This document shows, in pieces, positions 46,012 through 54,745 of a stretch of 64,000 nucleotides of DNA. The DNA is taken from NCBI GenBank assembly GCA_938050045.1, contig CALLJS010000003.1, positions 17,282 to 81,281 of the forward strand, given 5' to 3'. This stretch comes from an uncultured Sphingomonadaceae bacterium. Its GTDB lineage: Bacteria > Pseudomonadota > Alphaproteobacteria > Sphingomonadales > Sphingomonadaceae. The position numbers and the translations under genes are program-made. The number at the start of each line of letters is the position of its first letter. Positions within the stretch are counted from its first letter, which is position 1. Under the pieces are notes generated by a model, which saw nothing but the letters and a program-made list of their open reading frames with translations, searched no databases and was not told where the DNA came from.

Positions 46012-46088
46012 TGGTAGCGGAGGAGGGACTTGAACCCCCGACACCGGGATTATGATTCCCGTGCTCTAACCACCTGAGCTACTCCGCC
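46012..46088 (-). tRNA. tRNA-Met (anticodon CAT, elongator)
   Basis: Reads on the minus strand as a 77-base tRNA with encoded CCA: acceptor stem GGCGGAG, D-loop TAGCTCAGGTGGTTAGAGC, anticodon stem CGGGA with loop ATCATAA (anticodon CAT), T-loop GGTTCAAGTCC and acceptor CTCCGCTACCA. All four stems pair. CAT could mean elongator Met or lysidine-modified Ile2; the sequence resembles the alphaproteobacterial elongator Met tRNA. Initiator is excluded because the acceptor has a paired first base. Confidence 0.93.
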
Positions 46089-46141
46089 AACATGAACCGC
46101 CCAACGGGCGATTGCTATCTACTTACAATATCAGAATGGCG

Positions 46142-46170
46142 GCTATAAGCGGCTATTGTTTGTGGGTCAA
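46142..46170 (-). promoter_or_regulatory. Candidate sigma-70 promoter of tRNA-Met
   Basis: Minus-strand TTGACC (46165-46170) and TATAGC (46142-46147) are exactly 17 bases apart, about 55 bases upstream of the tRNA 5' end. A small GC-rich hairpin (CGCCC-GTT-GGGCG) lies in the leader just before the tRNA. Confidence 0.6.
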
Positions 46171-46199
46171 TACAACATATTGAAAATAGATTCGGTTAT

Positions 46200-46718
46200 T
46201 CAATATTGGAAACGCCACTGACCTATTTTTTCCCAAGGCCCCTCCATATAATAAAAAGCGGAAAGACCGATTATGGATAATGCAAAGGGCTCAAATTGGG
46301 CACTTAACGCTTCAAAACTTTGTTTTGCAATCTCTGCTTTCACCTTATTTTCTATGGTAATATGCAATCTCGGTTTTGATTGATCTTGCGCTATTAGCAG
46401 ACTGGCAAAATTTTCCGCTATCATAGAGCGCAATGCCATTAATTCGGGGCTATCGATATGAAATGCCGTGCCGCGCCCCAAATTGAGCAAACGATCTACT
46501 TGCGCATAAGGCGCGTCATATTCCCTTGTTAATCCAACGATATAACGTTTGATTTCTGGCCAATGCGCTGGCGGTAAATGATGGAATAATGTAATATGCG
46601 CATCCAGATAATTACGCTCAGGTGGGAAAAATTCACTGCGTAATTTATTAAAAAAACTCTGATCTTCCGATCCCATCATAGCCGTGATAATGATAGGCTC
46701 TGCCCGTGATATGGTCAT
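46200..46718 (-). CDS. 2'-5' RNA ligase/2H phosphoesterase family protein
   Basis: A 172-residue protein with two HxT-type motifs, DAHITLFHH near residue 40 and RLHITIENK near residue 117, the double histidine signature of the 2H phosphoesterase fold that includes 2'-5' RNA ligase ThpR and cyclic phosphodiesterases. Six bases downstream of mltG on the same strand, so probably part of the fab-mltG operon. Substrate (tRNA ends, cyclic phosphates or other) cannot be told. Confidence 0.82.
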   Translation of the reverse strand: MTISRAEPIIITAMMGSEDQSFFNKLRSEFFPPERNYLDAHITLFHHLPPAHWPEIKRYIVGLTREYDAPYAQVDRLLNLGRGTAFHIDSPELMALRSMIAENFASLLIAQDQSKPRLHITIENKVKAEIAKQSFEALSAQFEPFALSIIGLSAFYYMEGPWEKIGQWRFQY

Positions 46719-46724
46719 ATAATA

Positions 46725-47690
46725 TCATTCATTTTGGTATCGGATACTATACCATTTTGCGACTTTCTTTTGATGCTCTTTATAGGTTCTGCTAAAATCA
46801 TGCCCCTCTTTACCATCTGCAACAAAGAATAGAAAATCAGTTTTTGCAGGATTTAAAGCAGCTTCAATAGCTCCTTTGCTGGGGTTCGTTATGGGCCCAA
46901 TTGGTAATCCCACCATAGTATATGTATTATATCCATTCGCATTTGAAATATCAGACTTTCTGACTTTTCGGCCCAACGGCTTTCCTTTAGTGATGGGGTA
47001 AATGAATGTAGGATCTGCTTGCAGCATCATACCCTTTTTAAGGCGATTGCTATATACTGAAGCAACGGTTGCATATTCTTCTGGTAATTTGGTTTCTTTT
47101 TCAATTATCGAAGCCAATATAACTGCTTCTTCGGCGGTTTTAACCGCAATATCTTCGGATCTATTGGCCCATGCTTCGGTTAAAACATCATCCATAGCCC
47201 TAGTCATTCGTGCCAACACATCAGCACGAGATTCGCCTTTTTCAAAGCTATAACTATCCGGCAGAACACTGCCTTCACGCGGAACCTCTATATCGCCTGT
47301 CAATATGTCATTGGCCAATAAACGCTCATACACTTGAATCGACGCAAACCCCTCTGGAATTGTGACCAATCTTTGTTTCGATTTACCGCCTTGTAATATC
47401 GACATGATAGAGGAATTACTGGCATAAGCAGGAATGACAAATTCACCTGCTTTTATTGTTGTACTGCCGCCTAATAATCTAGCCCTATGGTAAAAAGCAT
47501 CTGCCGATTTAATGACATTGCCTGCCTCCAGAGCTTTGGCGGCGTCTTTTAATGTTGAACCTTGGCTAATCTCAATAGTAACTTCTCGCTCAGAAGGCCC
47601 AGCGGCATACCAACCATATATAAAATTGGCCCCTATCACAGCAACAAAAGTAAAAACCGCAATAATTATGAGACAAGCAATTTTGCGCAT
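46725..47690 (-). CDS. mltG: Endolytic transglycosylase MltG
   Basis: Inner-membrane lytic transglycosylase that releases nascent peptidoglycan strands. One N-terminal membrane helix (about 5-25), a LysM-like region and the YceG domain with catalytic glutamate in SIIEKETKL, then YSNRLKKGMMLQADPTFIY and VGLPIGPITNPSK. Length 321 is typical. Starts 3 bases after fabF, matching the common fabF-mltG order. Confidence 0.95.
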   Translation of the reverse strand: MRKIACLIIIAVFTFVAVIGANFIYGWYAAGPSEREVTIEISQGSTLKDAAKALEAGNVIKSADAFYHRARLLGGSTTIKAGEFVIPAYASNSSIMSILQGGKSKQRLVTIPEGFASIQVYERLLANDILTGDIEVPREGSVLPDSYSFEKGESRADVLARMTRAMDDVLTEAWANRSEDIAVKTAEEAVILASIIEKETKLPEEYATVASVYSNRLKKGMMLQADPTFIYPITKGKPLGRKVRKSDISNANGYNTYTMVGLPIGPITNPSKGAIEAALNPAKTDFLFFVADGKEGHDFSRTYKEHQKKVAKWYSIRYQNE

Positions 47691-47693
47691 AAA

Positions 47694-48959
47694 TTAGACA
47701 GCCTTCATGATTAGACTTGCATTGGTTCCACCAAAACCGAAACTATTGTTGAGAACTGCATTGACTTTGCGCTTCTTTGCAACATGCGGGACGAGGTCAA
47801 CGCCCTCGCACCCATCGTCAGGATTATCCAGATTAAGCGTTGGCGGAACGATCTGATCGCGTATTGCCAATATACAAAATATAGCTTCAACAGCCCCTGC
47901 TCCACCGAGTAAATGCCCTATTGCAGATTTAGTAGAGCTCATAGACATATGGGCAATATCATCGCCAAATAAACGTTTTACCGATGCTAATTCTATGGTG
48001 TCAGCCATGGTTGATGTGCCATGCGCATTCACATAATCAATGTCAGAAGTCTTCAGTCCTGATTTTTTAAGCGCCATTTCCATTGCACGATATGCGCCGC
48101 TGCCTTCGGGATGCGGAGCGGTCACATGATGCGCATCACCCGATAGACCATAGCCGACCACCTCGGCATATATTGTCGCACCGCGCGCTTTCGCATGTTC
48201 ATATTCTTCTAACACAACAACACCTGCGCCTTCACCCATAACAAATCCAGCGCGATCGCGGTCATAAGGACGCGATGCTTTTTCGGGTTGGTCATTGCTG
48301 CTCATATTCAATGCTTTGGCTTGGGCAAACCCAGCTATGCCTATTGGGCATATAGTGCTTTCTGCACCGCCAGCGAGCATGACATCGGCATCATCGTCAC
48401 GAATCATTCTTGCTGCATCTCCAATAGAATGCGCACCAGTCGAACAGGCTGTAACCACGGCATGATTGGGCCCCATAAGCCCATATTTAATGCTGACTTG
48501 ACCTGATATAAGGTTGATAAGGCGGCCATGTACAAAATGCGGGCTAACGCGGCCAGCCCCCCGATTTGCGAGGACAAGAGACTCGCTCTCAATCCCAGGT
48601 AATCCGCCAATTCCTGAACCAATGGAACACCCAGCACGATAGCGTTGTTCTTCGTTCATATCGGTAAGACCAGCATCTTCCAATGCTTGGCCCGCAGCAT
48701 CGATGCCAAAAACAATGAATGGGTCAACTTGCCGTTGCACTTTGTGGTCGATACGTGTGTTAGCATCAAAACCATATTCATGATCGGCGGGCTTTACCTC
48801 ACAGGCTATATGGCATTTTTGGCCTTCTGTATCAAATTTAGTTATGCGGCCAGCCCCAGATTTGGACGCTAAGATATTTTTCCAACTGGTTTCAACATCT
48901 GCACCAAGCGGCGTAACAAGCCCAAGACCTGTAACAACGACTCTACGTGGCTGATTCAT
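47694..48959 (-). CDS. fabF: Beta-ketoacyl-ACP synthase II
   Basis: Condensing enzyme that elongates acyl-ACP with malonyl-ACP. The active-site cysteine is in VTACSTGAHS; the two catalytic histidines are in NAHGTSTMADT and SAIGHLLGGAG, followed by NSFGFGGTNASL near the C-terminus. Length 421, start MNQPRRVVVTGLG. It follows acpP by 242 bases, a gap that contains a strong hairpin (49121-49163) instead of a gene. Confidence 0.96.
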   Translation of the reverse strand: MNQPRRVVVTGLGLVTPLGADVETSWKNILASKSGAGRITKFDTEGQKCHIACEVKPADHEYGFDANTRIDHKVQRQVDPFIVFGIDAAGQALEDAGLTDMNEEQRYRAGCSIGSGIGGLPGIESESLVLANRGAGRVSPHFVHGRLINLISGQVSIKYGLMGPNHAVVTACSTGAHSIGDAARMIRDDDADVMLAGGAESTICPIGIAGFAQAKALNMSSNDQPEKASRPYDRDRAGFVMGEGAGVVVLEEYEHAKARGATIYAEVVGYGLSGDAHHVTAPHPEGSGAYRAMEMALKKSGLKTSDIDYVNAHGTSTMADTIELASVKRLFGDDIAHMSMSSTKSAIGHLLGGAGAVEAIFCILAIRDQIVPPTLNLDNPDDGCEGVDLVPHVAKKRKVNAVLNNSFGFGGTNASLIMKAV

Positions 48960-49120
48960 GAAAAACTCCCTCTAGGCTGTTTCAACATAACAGGTTAATC
49001 AAAACCCATTTATTTGGCTATTTCATATATATGTTTTTGGAAATAATCCATGAAAACATTGAAATCAATTAATGCTCCACAATGCCATAATCCACAATGC
49101 CATAAATAGATAATAAGATA

Positions 49121-49163
49121 ACGGCCTCTTGGTCTTACCGTAATAAGCGGACCAAAAAGCCGT
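49121..49163 (-). other. Hairpin in the acpP-fabF intergenic region
   Basis: Nested inverted repeats ACGGC...GCCGT (outer) and TTGGTC...GACCAA (inner) form an 11-bp interrupted stem with a 15-base loop. On the minus strand it lies between acpP and fabF and is not followed by a T-run, so an attenuator or processing site is likelier than a strong terminator. Direct reading; function inferred. Confidence 0.5.
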
Positions 49164-49201
49164 AAAATTTAATGATAAAGCCTTTTGGCCAATCAAATTA
49201 A

Positions 49202-49435
49202 TTATGAATTTGAAGAGATAAAATCAATCGCATCTTTAATTGTTGCGATTTTTTCAGCAGCATCATCAGGAATTTCAATGTCAAATTCTTCTTCAAATGC
49301 CATTACCAATTCAACGATATCAAGGCTATCGGCACCAAGATCATCAATAAAGCTGCTCTCTACAGTAACTTTATCGGCTTCAACGCCCAAATGCTCAACG
49401 ACGATCTTCTTTACGCGGTCAGCAGTTTCACTCAT
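49202..49435 (-). CDS. acpP: Acyl carrier protein AcpP
   Basis: Fatty-acid acyl carrier protein, 77 residues, acidic and helical. The phosphopantetheine serine is Ser37 in [18 protein letters not shown]. Placed between fabG and fabF as in most Proteobacteria. Not to be confused with the second, exosortase-linked ACP at 43954. Confidence 0.97.
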   Translation of the reverse strand: MSETADRVKKIVVEHLGVEADKVTVESSFIDDLGADSLDIVELVMAFEEEFDIEIPDDAAEKIATIKDAIDFISSNS

Positions 49436-49593
49436 TTATGTGCCCCTTTATTTGGCTATGGTTTAATATTTCAGACTTGCCCTAATAGCTAGCAGCCTTG
49501 CTTGCAAGAGGGGAAGATAAAATTTGAGATAATATTCAATCTTAAATTTACAAGTATATATATTATAATTCATATAATTCATTTACTTAACCC

Positions 49594-50349
49594 TTATAAC
49601 ATCGCCATACCGCCATTAACATGTAATGTTTGACCTGTTATATATCCGGCCTCTTTACTCGCAAGATAAGCACTAGCCGCGCCTATATCAGAGCCTTGCC
49701 CCATAGTCCCCATAGGGATTCTTGCATGTAAAGCTTCTTTTTGCGCATCGGGTAAAACATCTGTCATTGGCGTTGCGATAAAACCTGGCGCGATACAATT
49801 AACAGTAATACCACGGCTAGCTAATTCTTGTGCAAGCGCTTTCGACATGCCCACAACTCCTGCTTTCGATGCCGCATAATTGCTTTGACCAGGATTGCCC
49901 GTAGCCCCCACCACGCTGGTTATGGATATAATGCGCCCAAAACGCGCTTTCATCATAGGGCGTGCGACCGCGCGGCACAGGCGAAAATTTGATTCCAAAT
50001 TGATTTGTATCACATCATCCCATTCTTCATCTTTCATCCGCATAGCAAGATTATCGCGCGTGATGCCTGCATTATTAACCAAAATGTCAATCTTTCCAAG
50101 CTGCTCTATCGCCGAGGGAATTAGAGCCTCTACGCTATCAGCATCACCCAAATTACAAGCAATCGCCACAGTATCATCATGGGCATAGCCCGCGCCATTC
50201 AATGTATCGCGATAAGCATTTAATTTATCACCATTGGACCCTGAAATAGCAAGACGCGCGCCCTGCGATGCTAGAGCAATGCATATCTCACTACCAATAC
50301 CGCCGCTTGCTCCCGTAACAAGAGCATTCATTCCCGTTAGATCGAACAT
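49594..50349 (-). CDS. fabG: 3-oxoacyl-ACP reductase FabG
   Basis: NADPH-dependent short-chain dehydrogenase that reduces 3-oxoacyl-ACP. The cofactor motif TGASGGIGSE, NNAGITRD, catalytic Ser/Tyr/Lys in SVVGATGNPGQSNYAASKAG and the FIATPMTD segment are present. The start is the ATG at 50349 (AAGGA eight bases upstream); an ATG two codons earlier overlaps the fabD stop. Length 251 from this start. Confidence 0.95.
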   Translation of the reverse strand: MFDLTGMNALVTGASGGIGSEICIALASQGARLAISGSNGDKLNAYRDTLNGAGYAHDDTVAIACNLGDADSVEALIPSAIEQLGKIDILVNNAGITRDNLAMRMKDEEWDDVIQINLESNFRLCRAVARPMMKARFGRIISITSVVGATGNPGQSNYAASKAGVVGMSKALAQELASRGITVNCIAPGFIATPMTDVLPDAQKEALHARIPMGTMGQGSDIGAASAYLASKEAGYITGQTLHVNGGMAML

Positions 50350-50351
50350 AG

Positions 50352-51299
50352 TCATAATCCTTTCAATAGATTTTCAATATCACCCATGGTGATAACCGAA
50401 TCAATAACCAATTCATCAGAAATATGCGATGCGCTCTTCTTGACCATAGGCGATAAAACTTTACCGCCAAATTCAACAAAATGCGTCACCCCAGCTTCGG
50501 CCATTGCCGCAGCAGATTCGCGCCACCGTACGCGGCCTGTGACTTGTTCAACCAAGGATGTTCGTATCTCATCGGCATCGCTGCGTTGAGAGGCTGAGAC
50601 ATTAGCGAATAATGGAACCGCAGGATTGCGCATATCAGTCTGCGCTAGAGCCGCCTGCATGGCATCTGCCGCACTTTGCATGAGCGGGCAATGAAATGGA
50701 GCGGATACGGGTAGAGAAATACCGCGCTTAATCCCATAATCCTTAACCATCGCAATCGCTCGATCAATCGCGCTTTTGTGGCCAGAGATAACCACTTGTG
50801 AGGGATCATTATCATTCGCCACTGTACAGACATCACCTTTGCAAGCCGCTGCAGCCAGAGCCTCAGCCTTTTCAATATCAGCCCCCAATAAAGCGGCCAT
50901 CGCGCCCTGCCCCACGGGCACAGCAGCCTGCATCGCTTGGCCTCTTAATTTGAGTAATTGTGCAGTCGTCGCCAGATCAAATGTCCCTGCCGCACATAAT
51001 GCGCTATATTCACCAAGACTATGGCCTGCAACAAATTGACATATATCGGCTAAATTTACCCCGCCTTCTTGTTCCAATAACTGCAAAGTCGCTATCGCAT
51101 TGGCCATAATCGCGGGCTGTGCATTTTCTGTGAGGGTTAATTCGGCCTCATCACCCTCGCTCATGAGGCGATATAGATTTTGTCCCAAGGCCTCATCTAC
51201 CTCTTGGAAAACAGAACGCGCAACCGCGCTTGCATCTGAAAGTTCTTTTCCCATTCCAATTTTTTGACTGCCTTGTCCGGGGAATAAAAATGCGCGCAT
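50352..51299 (-). CDS. fabD: Malonyl-CoA:ACP transacylase FabD
   Basis: Transfers malonyl groups from CoA to ACP. The nucleophile is in VAGHSLGEYSAL; FPGQGSQ starts the protein and the catalytic His is in SAPFHCPLM. The start is the ATG at 51299 (MRAFLFPGQGSQ) with AAAGG upstream; a longer open frame upstream is not part of the family. First gene of fabD-fabG-acpP-fabF-mltG and divergent from rpsF. Confidence 0.95.
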   Translation of the reverse strand: MRAFLFPGQGSQKIGMGKELSDASAVARSVFQEVDEALGQNLYRLMSEGDEAELTLTENAQPAIMANAIATLQLLEQEGGVNLADICQFVAGHSLGEYSALCAAGTFDLATTAQLLKLRGQAMQAAVPVGQGAMAALLGADIEKAEALAAAACKGDVCTVANDNDPSQVVISGHKSAIDRAIAMVKDYGIKRGISLPVSAPFHCPLMQSAADAMQAALAQTDMRNPAVPLFANVSASQRSDADEIRTSLVEQVTGRVRWRESAAAMAEAGVTHFVEFGGKVLSPMVKKSASHISDELVIDSVITMGDIENLLKGL

Positions 51300-51526
51300 A
51301 GATATGGCCTTTCTATATTTATATCCTGTGCAATAATGTAACAATCATCTTTGCGTTAGACGCCCGATATGATGTTGCGTGAAAAACTGCAAGTTTAAGA
51401 TTGCATTATATCCCTATTTCAGTCATAGGCCCGCTTCCAAGATAATAAATTTTGGTAGATTGAAGAAAGCTGGAGGGGCGTTTGCAGGGTGCAACGTCAG
51501 CGATCGGTAACAGAAAAGGAAAGCCC

Positions 51527-51913
51527 ATGCCGTTTTATGAGCATGTATTTTTGGCGCGCCAAGACCTGTCACAGGCTCAGGTGGATGCCTTGGCAGAAAA
51601 TGCCACAAAAATCGTAGAAGAGAATAAAGGTAAAGTTCTCAAGACTGAAACTTGGGGGCTGCGCACTTTGGCCTATAAAATTCAAAAAAATCGTAAAGCT
51701 CATTATGTAATGTTGGAATTGGATACCCCAGGCACTGTAATTGCTGAATTGGAACGCCAAGCCCGCATGAACGAAGATATATTACGTTTTCTAACCATTC
51801 GTGTTGATGAAGCCGAGCAAGGCCCTAGCGTAATGATGCGCAAGAATGAACGCTCTAGCCGCAGCCGTGATGGCGGATCACGCGGTAATGACAATTATGG
51901 AAAGGATGATTAA
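51527..51913 (+). CDS. rpsF: 30S ribosomal protein S6
   Basis: Ribosomal protein bS6, 128 residues, starting [15 protein letters not shown] with the RNA-binding [14 protein letters not shown] region and a Ser/Arg/Asp-rich tail of about 30 residues. The ATG at 51527 has AAAGGAAAG upstream; an in-frame TTG at 51482 adds 15 unrelated residues. First gene of rpsF-rpsR-rplI. A small hairpin (about 51478-51496, TTGCA/TGCAA) lies in the leader. Confidence 0.97.
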   Translation: MPFYEHVFLARQDLSQAQVDALAENATKIVEENKGKVLKTETWGLRTLAYKIQKNRKAHYVMLELDTPGTVIAELERQARMNEDILRFLTIRVDEAEQGPSVMMRKNERSSRSRDGGSRGNDNYGKDD

Positions 51914-51915
51914 TC

Positions 51916-52140
51916 ATGGCACGCCCATTTTTCCGTCGTCGTAAATCTTGCCCATTTACTGGCAAAGGCGCCCCTAAAATTGATTATAAAGATACACGTT
52001 TGCTTCAGGGATATATTTCTGAACGCGGCAAAATTGTACCTTCTCGTATTACCGCCGTATCGGCCAAAAAGCAACGCGAACTAGGACAAGCAATCAAACG
52101 TGCTCGTCACCTTGGTTTGCTGCCCTACATTGTAAAATAA
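51916..52140 (+). CDS. rpsR: 30S ribosomal protein S18
   Basis: Ribosomal protein bS18, 74 residues: [29 protein letters not shown], then [35 protein letters not shown], an exact family layout. Two bases after rpsF. Confidence 0.98.
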   Translation: MARPFFRRRKSCPFTGKGAPKIDYKDTRLLQGYISERGKIVPSRITAVSAKKQRELGQAIKRARHLGLLPYIVK

Positions 52141-52151
52141 GGAACGCTCTC

Positions 52152-52799
52152 ATGGATATTATTTTATTGGAACGTGTTGAAAAACTTGGCAGTATTGGCG
52201 ATGTTGTAACCGTAAAAGACGGTTATGCGCGCAACTTCTTGTTACCCAACAAAAAAGCACTTCGGTCAAACGCAGCCAACCGCAAAGTTTTCGAGGCCAA
52301 TCGCGCCAAAATCGAATCTGATAATGCGGAACGCAAAACCGAAGCTGAAAAAGCATCTTCTAGCGTTGAAGGCACACAAATCATTTTGATTCGTGCTGCG
52401 TCAAACAGCGGACAGCTCTATGGTTCGGTTTCAGTTCGCGATATTGCCGAAGAATTGAACAAAGCTAATGCCAACATCACAAAATCAATGATTATCTTGG
52501 AACGTCCAATTAAATCATTGGGCCTTGTTGATGTTCGCGTGGTTCTTCACCCTGAAGTAACTGTCAATATTCAAGTTAATGTTGCCCGAAGCGAAGATGA
52601 AGCCGAATTGCAGAAAGATGGCGTAGATGTCATCACGCAGATGTTCGAAGAAGAACAGGCTGAAATCGCTCTTGAGAGCATTGCTGCAGAAGAAGAAGCA
52701 GCCAGCGCACGCAAAGAAGCTGAAGATCGTGCCGAAGGCGAAGCTCCTGCTGCTGAAGAAGCTAGTGATGAAACTTCTGGCGAAACAGAAAAGTCTTAA
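52152..52799 (+). CDS. rplI: 50S ribosomal protein L9
   Basis: Ribosomal protein bL9. The N-domain MDIILLERVEKLGSIGDVVTVKDGYARNFLLPN and the C-domain with SVSVRDIAEEL and VRVVLHPEVTVNIQVNVARS are complete by about residue 150; the extra 65 residues are a Glu/Ala-rich, probably disordered tail. Such tails occur in alphaproteobacterial L9. Last gene of the S6 operon; a rho-independent terminator follows. Confidence 0.97.
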   Translation: MDIILLERVEKLGSIGDVVTVKDGYARNFLLPNKKALRSNAANRKVFEANRAKIESDNAERKTEAEKASSSVEGTQIILIRAASNSGQLYGSVSVRDIAEELNKANANITKSMIILERPIKSLGLVDVRVVLHPEVTVNIQVNVARSEDEAELQKDGVDVITQMFEEEQAEIALESIAAEEEAASARKEAEDRAEGEAPAAEEASDETSGETEKS

Positions 52800-52825
52800 G
52801 CAAAATCCATATTAAATTTTAACAG

Positions 52826-52853
52826 AAAAACCGCCTCTAGGGGCGGTTTTTTT
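52826..52853 (+). terminator. Rho-independent terminator after rplI
   Basis: AAAAACCGCC-TCTAG-GGGCGGTTTTTTT: a GC-rich stem of eight or more pairs directly followed by a T-run, 27 bases past the rplI stop. Confidence 0.92.
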
Positions 52854-52887
52854 ATGCATGCTATGAAAAAATAAATATATGTTGGTT

Positions 52888-53475
52888 TTAATATCCCATC
52901 AAACTCATAACCTCTTTTCGGCTGCGTTGATCGTCAAGGAAACAGCCAATCAATTTGCTGGTTACCATGCCCACGCCTGGCGTGCGCACACCGCGCCCTG
53001 TCATGCAACCATGCTGCGCATCAATCACCACAGCAACGCCTTGGGGCTCTAGATTATCCCAAATACATTTGGCTACTTGCGCCGTTAAGCGTTCTTGAAT
53101 TTGCAATCGACGCGCATACCCCTGCAGCACGCGGGCCAATTTCGATATACCAACCACCTGATTGGTCGGCATATAAGCAATCGAAGCCTTTCCCGTAATC
53201 GGTGCCATATGATGCTCACAATGCGATTGAAATGGAATATCTTTCAACAATACCAATTCATCATATCCACCGACTTCCTCAAATGTACGCGATAAATGTA
53301 CAGAAGGATCCTCATCATAGCCTTGGCAATATTCTTTCCAGGCACGTCCAACGCGAGCGGGCGTATCTAATAATCCTTCACGATCAGGGTCTTCACCAGA
53401 CCATTTGAGCAATGTCCTAATAGCATCTTGAACGTCATCAGGCACTGGTATTTTGACTCGCGGGGCATTCGGCAT
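52888..53475 (-). CDS. folE: GTP cyclohydrolase I
   Basis: First enzyme of folate (and pterin/queuosine-linked) synthesis, converting GTP to dihydroneopterin triphosphate. Zinc ligands lie in SHCEHHMAPITGKASIAYMP and in QHGCMTGRGVR; the LLKDIPFQS segment precedes them. Length about 195 from the ATG at 53475; the TTG at 53490 is an artefactual longer start. Transcribed away from the structured RNA region on its 5' side. Confidence 0.95.
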   Translation of the reverse strand: MPNAPRVKIPVPDDVQDAIRTLLKWSGEDPDREGLLDTPARVGRAWKEYCQGYDEDPSVHLSRTFEEVGGYDELVLLKDIPFQSHCEHHMAPITGKASIAYMPTNQVVGISKLARVLQGYARRLQIQERLTAQVAKCIWDNLEPQGVAVVIDAQHGCMTGRGVRTPGVGMVTSKLIGCFLDDQRSRKEVMSLMGY

Positions 53476-53611
53476 AATTATCTTTCTCAAACAAAAATTA
53501 GTAATTTATAATCATCATATAGCATTAGATATTGATATTGCATCAATTTACTGAATTTTTTACGCTATATATTTTCAATAGAAATAGCTTTTGAAACTAA
53601 GAACAAGCCCT

Positions 53612-53762
53612 CGCGCCTCCCTTGCACCTCTTGATAATAATAGCTCTAAGCGCGCGAAGGCCTCTACGCTCTAGAAAAACTTTAAAGCGCGAGAAAATAA
53701 CCATTGGGCGCGCCCCAATCAAAGGGTGAGTAAAGGGAGCGGTGCTATCACCGCTTTTTTTG
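53612..53762 (+). ncRNA. Candidate structured small RNA with 6S-like fold
   Basis: The 411-base gap between folE and the transaldolase gene holds no ORF, but the plus strand folds well. A closing helix pairs 53617-53635 with 53718-53739 (seven pairs CTCCCTT/AAGGGAG, a small bulge, then eleven positions with one mismatch). Inside lies an asymmetric open region and a terminal stem (CTC, bulge, GCGC pairing with GCGC, GAG). This end-paired, central-bubble, terminal-stem layout and about 130-150 bases length match 6S RNA, although no 6S signature was verified. A terminator follows at 53738-53761. The 5' end is approximate. Confidence 0.45.
53738..53761 (+). terminator. Rho-independent terminator of the candidate small RNA
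   Basis: AGCGGTG-CTAT-CACCGCT followed by seven T. It points rightward, with no rightward protein gene before it, so it implies a short rightward transcript from this gap. Confidence 0.9.
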
Positions 53763-53886
53763 TTGGTGATTCAATTTGCTCCCTTGCAATGGTTCGAACT
53801 TCGAGAATATCCATCATTTAGCCAGAATTAATATCAAATATATGTCTAACGCCCATAATTTTAACGGGGCATAACCGCTAAACCAA

Positions 53887-54540
53887 TTATCCGATGCTTT
53901 GACCTGTTTTGGCCCAATCAGCCATAAAAGCTTCAATACCTTTATCGGTTAAGATATGTTTGAACAGATTTTTGATAACAGCGGGCGGCATAGTTGCTAT
54001 GTCTGCGCCGATTTTGGCTGATTGCAGTAAGTGTATGGGGTGGCGAATAGAGGCCACCAAAATTTCAGTCTCAAAGGCATAATTGTCATAGATGGTACGA
54101 ATATCATCGATCAAATCCATACCATCAAAACCATTATCATCATGTCGGCCTACAAATGGAGAGACAAATGTTGCGCCCGCTTTAGCAGCTAATAATGCTT
54201 GATTGGCCGAAAAACATAATGTCACATTGACCTTAGTGCCTTCGCTCGATAATGCTTTGCATGTTTTCAATCCATCGATAGTGAGCGGCACTTTAATCGC
54301 TACATTATCAGCTATTTTGCGCAAAATTTCTGCTTCTTTCATCATGGTAGGATGGTCTAAAGCAACAACTTCGGCGGATACTGGGCCATCAACCATATCA
54401 CAAATTTCTTTTGTCACTTCCATGAAATCACGGCCTGATTTTGCAATCAATGATGGGTTAGTAGTCACACCATCCAACAATCCTGTTGCTGCCATTTCTG
54501 CAATGTCATTGGTATCAGCGGTATCGACAAAAAATTTCAT
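53887..54540 (-). CDS. Transaldolase/fructose-6-phosphate aldolase family (TalC-like)
   Basis: Short-type (217-residue) class I aldolase with the Schiff-base lysine Lys83 in [21 protein letters not shown] near the N-terminus and [15 protein letters not shown]. Short subfamily members are either transaldolases of the pentose phosphate pathway or fructose-6-phosphate aldolases; the sequence alone does not decide. It stands alone, facing the candidate small RNA terminator, and is divergent from the TonB-receptor-like gene. Confidence 0.92.
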   Translation of the reverse strand: MKFFVDTADTNDIAEMAATGLLDGVTTNPSLIAKSGRDFMEVTKEICDMVDGPVSAEVVALDHPTMMKEAEILRKIADNVAIKVPLTIDGLKTCKALSSEGTKVNVTLCFSANQALLAAKAGATFVSPFVGRHDDNGFDGMDLIDDIRTIYDNYAFETEILVASIRHPIHLLQSAKIGADIATMPPAVIKNLFKHILTDKGIEAFMADWAKTGQSIG

Positions 54541-54745
54541 CTTATCTCTTTCTATGGTTGTGCGCTTAGTAGAAATTTTTTGCGCATTAATATGATTCGC
54601 CTTTGTATAAACAAATATTGGACTATATATAAATTTATTCAGCGATATTTGGGGGTAATTTATTATATATTTTTATTTCAATGTCCTTATCTCTCTCTAT
54701 GCATATTAATGCATCTCTTTTTCTCTCAAAAAAGTTATTTTTTAT

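Noticed and set aside
53476..53886. SRP 4.5S RNA in the same gap
   Set aside because: The conserved GGAAG/AGCA loop motif is absent.
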